This document shows positions 32,805 through 35,052 of a stretch of 35,052 nt of DNA, piece by piece. The stretch is taken from the NCBI GenBank assembly GCA_036985715.1, contig BTQE01000021.1, forward strand, positions 1-35,052, in the 5' to 3' direction. The notes under the pieces are model-generated. The model saw nothing but the letters and a program-made list of their open reading frames with translations, did no database searches and was not told the DNA's origin. This stretch comes from SMXL01 sp036985715 (lineage in GTDB: Bacteria; Bacteroidota; Rhodothermia; Rhodothermales; UBA10348). The translations under genes and the position numbers were made by a program. Position 1 is the first letter of the stretch; each line of letters begins with the position of its first letter.

Positions 32805-33688
32805 TGCAGCTAAAAAACAAAAAGCAGCCCGTTGTCGAACTCACGAGGAACGCACTCAAACGGATTGCAGGGCTTGATGAATTTCCGCAGCCGGCCGTCA
32901 TACCGGTTCGCTACCCGGTCGTGCTGATGCACGGATTCGGCATGTTGGCCATCTTTCTTAGAGGCGGCCATCTTCACGACGAAGCCATTTATCTCCGACT
33001 CCGGGGCGTACCCGCTTATGCTCCGAATGTCTCTCCGTACCACACCGTTCCGGTGCGAGCCGAAATGTGGCAGGATCGAATTGGAAAGATTCTGGAGGAG
33101 ACTCGGGCAGATGCCATCAATTTGATTGCCCATTCGATGGGCGGGCTGGACGCCCGCTTCATGATATCCGAGTTAGGTATGCACAACTCTGTTGCCTCGC
33201 TTGTGACCATGTCCACGCCACACCGTGGATCGTCGCTTGCTGATATAGTTTTGGAATCGCCCGAACGGGTTCAGGGATGGCTCACGGATGCGGCCAATTG
33301 GGCGGGTAGTTCTGTGTTGGAGGGCGGCAGTGCGGACTTCCATCGCGCTGTACGCGATCTGACTCCGGCTCATGTAACGGGAACGTTTAATCGTCAAATT
33401 CAGGATCACGAAAGTGTACGCTACTGGTCGTACGCCGGCCGGGCCGGAAAGGGAACAGACAGCGGGATCAATCCCCTGCTTCGCCCACAGAATATTCTGA
33501 TTTACAAGCGTGAGGGTGTCAACGATGGGTTTGTCTCGGTTGAGTCTGCGAAATGGGGAACGTATCTGGGCACGGTCGATGCCGACCATTCCCAACAGGT
33601 TGGAGTAGATCTAACGCCGTCAGGCACGTTCGATTCTACCGAGTTCTATGCCGGAATTGTTTCAATGCTCGCGGCTGAAGGGCTGTAG
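32804..33688 (+). CDS. Triacylglycerol lipase-like alpha/beta hydrolase
   Basis: The 294-residue hydrolase has a complete catalytic triad: S111 in the nucleophile elbow AHSMGG (109-114), D241 in VNDGFVS and H262 in DADHSQQVG. PVVLMHGFG (38-46) forms the oxyanion region, and STPHRGSSLAD is typical of the bacterial family I lipases such as those of Burkholderia and Pseudomonas. There is no signal peptide, so the enzyme is probably cytoplasmic or membrane-associated, unlike the secreted relatives. Residues 245-250 (SVESAKWG) match the calcium-region motif of that family. It is translationally coupled to the SEC59-type kinase, which supports a lipid substrate, though esterase activity on other molecules is possible. 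Confidence 0.92.
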   Translation: MQLKNKKQPVVELTRNALKRIAGLDEFPQPAVIPVRYPVVLMHGFGMLAIFLRGGHLHDEAIYLRLRGVPAYAPNVSPYHTVPVRAEMWQDRIGKILEETRADAINLIAHSMGGLDARFMISELGMHNSVASLVTMSTPHRGSSLADIVLESPERVQGWLTDAANWAGSSVLEGGSADFHRAVRDLTPAHVTGTFNRQIQDHESVRYWSYAGRAGKGTDSGINPLLRPQNILIYKREGVNDGFVSVESAKWGTYLGTVDADHSQQVGVDLTPSGTFDSTEFYAGIVSMLAAEGL

Positions 33689-33711
33689 AACGGGCGATAC
33701 CAACGACCCGT

Positions 33712-34194
33712 CTACTGAATTTTGATGTCGCCATAAGAGACGAGTTCACCCAAACGATCGAAAATCAGGAGCCGGATCAACCCGGTCCTTCCCAAAATTG
33801 CAGGACTGAATCGAAGAATATAGGCGCCTGGTTGGGAAGCGTTTAGTATCTCTGCAAGGAGAAGAAGACGGCCATCGCCGCCCGATGCCCGCAGCACCAG
33901 GCCGCCTTGGATTGCATTAAATTCCTGGATTGAAACCGGAACCGTCACAAACTGGCCGAAACTCGGATTGGGATACGCGGGGTCGATTCGGACCTTGCCG
34001 AAATAGATGGGTGCCGTCCGCCAATCGTCCTCGTCCTCGGAAACGACAATCCCGTCTGCGTCGGTGGATGTGAACCCCGATGGTGGACGACCCGCATCGT
34101 CGACGAAATCGTTCTGCTGTTTTTGCGAGTCGCAGGATGACAGCAGAAGGCTCAGTGGAATGCCTAGAAAAATGACAGTGGAAAGTCTAAGCAT
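33712..34194 (-). CDS. Small lipoprotein with sorting-domain-like C-terminus
   Basis: The 160-residue protein starts with a lipoprotein signal (MLRLSTVIFLGIPLSLLLSSC), with the lipid-modified cysteine at C21. A low-complexity acidic linker follows (DSQKQQNDF, then DADGIVVSEDEDD). The last 90 residues begin with RIDPAYPNPSFGQ and end with DRLGELVSYGDIKIQ. This resembles the FlgD-like or type IX sorting (type A) beta sandwich, which usually opens with AYPNPF and ends V-x-D-x-x-G-x-x-V. Such a domain on a lipoprotein is uncommon. The function is unknown. It faces the lipase gene, and only a weak hairpin lies in the 23-base gap. Confidence 0.82.
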   Translation of the reverse strand: MLRLSTVIFLGIPLSLLLSSCDSQKQQNDFVDDAGRPPSGFTSTDADGIVVSEDEDDWRTAPIYFGKVRIDPAYPNPSFGQFVTVPVSIQEFNAIQGGLVLRASGGDGRLLLLAEILNASQPGAYILRFSPAILGRTGLIRLLIFDRLGELVSYGDIKIQ

Positions 34195-34351
34195 GAATCT
34201 GGGGGCAATCGTATTCTGGTTCAGTCGTAATCTAGTGGAGTCGAGTAGCGGTCATCACAAACGCGCTTTTCTTACGGGCGGTTTCGCATGGGTCGAATGA
34301 GGTAGTCGAAATTTCTGAGCGAAATTCTCCGAAATGACTTCACCCGGTAAT

Positions 34352-34416
34352 ATTCTCCAGCAATTTGTGCCTGCAATTTTCTCCAGCAATAATTCTCAGC
34401 AATAATTCTCAGCAAT
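34352..34416. repeat. 13-bp tandem array, five units, before the ABC import gene
   Basis: Five units on a strict 13-bp period all end in GCAAT: ATTCTCCAGCAAT, TTGTGCCTGCAAT, TTTCTCCAGCAAT, then two identical AATTCTCAGCAAT. The array ends 13 bases, one unit, before the ATG at 34430. It fills most of the leader between the divergent lipoprotein gene and the ABC gene. GAAATT-type words at 34308, 34321 and 34331 may be older, degraded units. Confidence 0.9.
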
Positions 34417-34429
34417 TCCCCCCGGAAAA

Positions 34430-35052
34430 ATGACCACCTATTCATCATCAGGACTGACAGTAGAATTGGGGAAAAAGGAGATTCTGCACGGTCTCGATTT
34501 TCAGGTGGACAGTGGTCAGTGGATCGGTCTTCTGGGTCCCAATGGTGCCGGAAAAACGACGCTGTTGCGCACGCTCGCGGGTCTTCTCGAATATCGCGGC
34601 TCTCTAAGGCTGCTGGATCGAGAGATACGTGATTATAGACCGCGCGAACGAGCGAAACGACTGGCTCTGGTTCGACAGACCCACGCCCTGGCGTTCGACT
34701 TTCGTGTAGATGAATTGGTGCTCCTTGGCCGATCTCCACACAAATCGCTTCTGTCAGTGTATGAGAAAACGGATCTTGACCGAGTATCGGAGGCGCTCTC
34801 ACTCGTGGACCTCGACGGTTTCACCGAACGCAACATGTCCTCGCTCAGCGGTGGTGAGCAGCAAAGGGTTTTTTTGGCCCAGGCCCTCGTCCAGGAAGCG
34901 GATATCCTGTTGCTGGATGAACCCACAACCCACCTTGATGTGCACCACCAGTACGAATTTCTGTATCGAGTTCAGGCGTTCATTTCGGAAGGAAAGACGG
35001 TAATCGGTGCGTTTCACGACTTGGAACTGGCGGCTCGATTTTCCAACCATCT
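34430..35052 (+). CDS. ABC transporter ATP-binding protein, FecE/BtuD type (3' end outside window)
   Basis: The frame is open from the ATG at 34430 to the window end, giving 207 codons of an expected 250-260. It has Walker A GPNGAGKTT (36-44), the Q-loop in LVRQTHAL, a signature LSGGEQQRV (about 143-151), Walker B ILLLDEPTTHLD (about 164-175) and the switch histidine in GAFHDLELA. The sequence between Q-loop and signature (VDELVLLGRSPHKS) is typical of ATPases that serve iron-siderophore, heme or vitamin B12 importers. The permease should lie to the right, outside the window. The ribosome-binding zone (CCCCCCGGAAAAA) has no Shine-Dalgarno, and a 13-bp repeat array lies immediately before it. 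Confidence 0.92.
   Translation, partial: MTTYSSSGLTVELGKKEILHGLDFQVDSGQWIGLLGPNGAGKTTLLRTLAGLLEYRGSLRLLDREIRDYRPRERAKRLALVRQTHALAFDFRVDELVLLGRSPHKSLLSVYEKTDLDRVSEALSLVDLDGFTERNMSSLSGGEQQRVFLAQALVQEADILLLDEPTTHLDVHHQYEFLYRVQAFISEGKTVIGAFHDLELAARFSNH

Noticed and set aside
33690..33711. Hairpin ACGGG/CCCGT between the convergent lipase and lipoprotein genes
   Set aside because: Five base pairs with a 12-base loop and no T run; too weak to call as a bidirectional terminator.

Overview
The window is ordinary bacterial chromosome with tightly packed housekeeping genes, no phage, no insertion sequence and no CRISPR array. Several genes point to the Bacteroidota/Rhodothermota side of the tree: a PorQ-like type IX secretion protein, a DUF5687 membrane protein with its ABC ATPase, a SecA of about 1150 residues, a short lipoprotein with a sorting-domain-like C-terminus, and weak or absent Shine-Dalgarno sites before most genes. 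A marine or mildly halophilic Rhodothermales-type organism is my best guess; this rests on gene content only and was not tested by a search.

Layout. (1) 1-2434: the end of a conserved unknown gene, fumarylacetoacetase (tyrosine/homogentisate breakdown), then a small heat shock protein with its own promoter and a strong terminator. (2) 2444-6237: an OmpR/PhoB-type regulator and sensor kinase reading left, a divergent secreted protein reading right, and a Nudix CoA pyrophosphatase. The gap between the divergent genes holds a Pho-box-like sequence and an overlapping perfect palindrome. (3) 6282-12903, all minus: secA, recN and a phosphohexomutase. (4) 13238-15739: a PorQ-like gene facing an overlapping pair, a membrane PH-domain protein and a tyrosine recombinase-like protein that lacks both catalytic arginines. 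(5) 16016-22720, all minus: tRNA-Gln, prs, rplY/ctc and pth, then a membrane pyrophosphatase with K+-dependent, Na+-type signature residues, then a two-lipoyl E2 acyltransferase. (6) 22884-25830: a secreted DmpA-type self-cleaving peptidase diverging from an aspartate/glutamate racemase, followed by a DtxR/MntR regulator. (7) 25858-31960: sugar-nucleotide-type epimerase, RNase R, a DUF5687/ABC exporter pair and a pseudouridine synthase. (8) 32112-35052: a SEC59/DGK1-type lipid kinase coupled to a lipase, a lipoprotein, and the start of a FecE/BtuD-type import ATPase.

The least explained signals are two. First, short tandem arrays with a 12-14 bp period recur in intergenic DNA: six 14-mers before the racemase, five 13-mers before the last ABC gene, and three 14-mers plus a 12-mer pair before the pyrophosphatase. 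Two of these arrays stop about one unit before a start codon. Second, the arginine-less recombinase-fold protein is translationally coupled to a membrane PH-domain protein. I see no complete new defence or mobile system.
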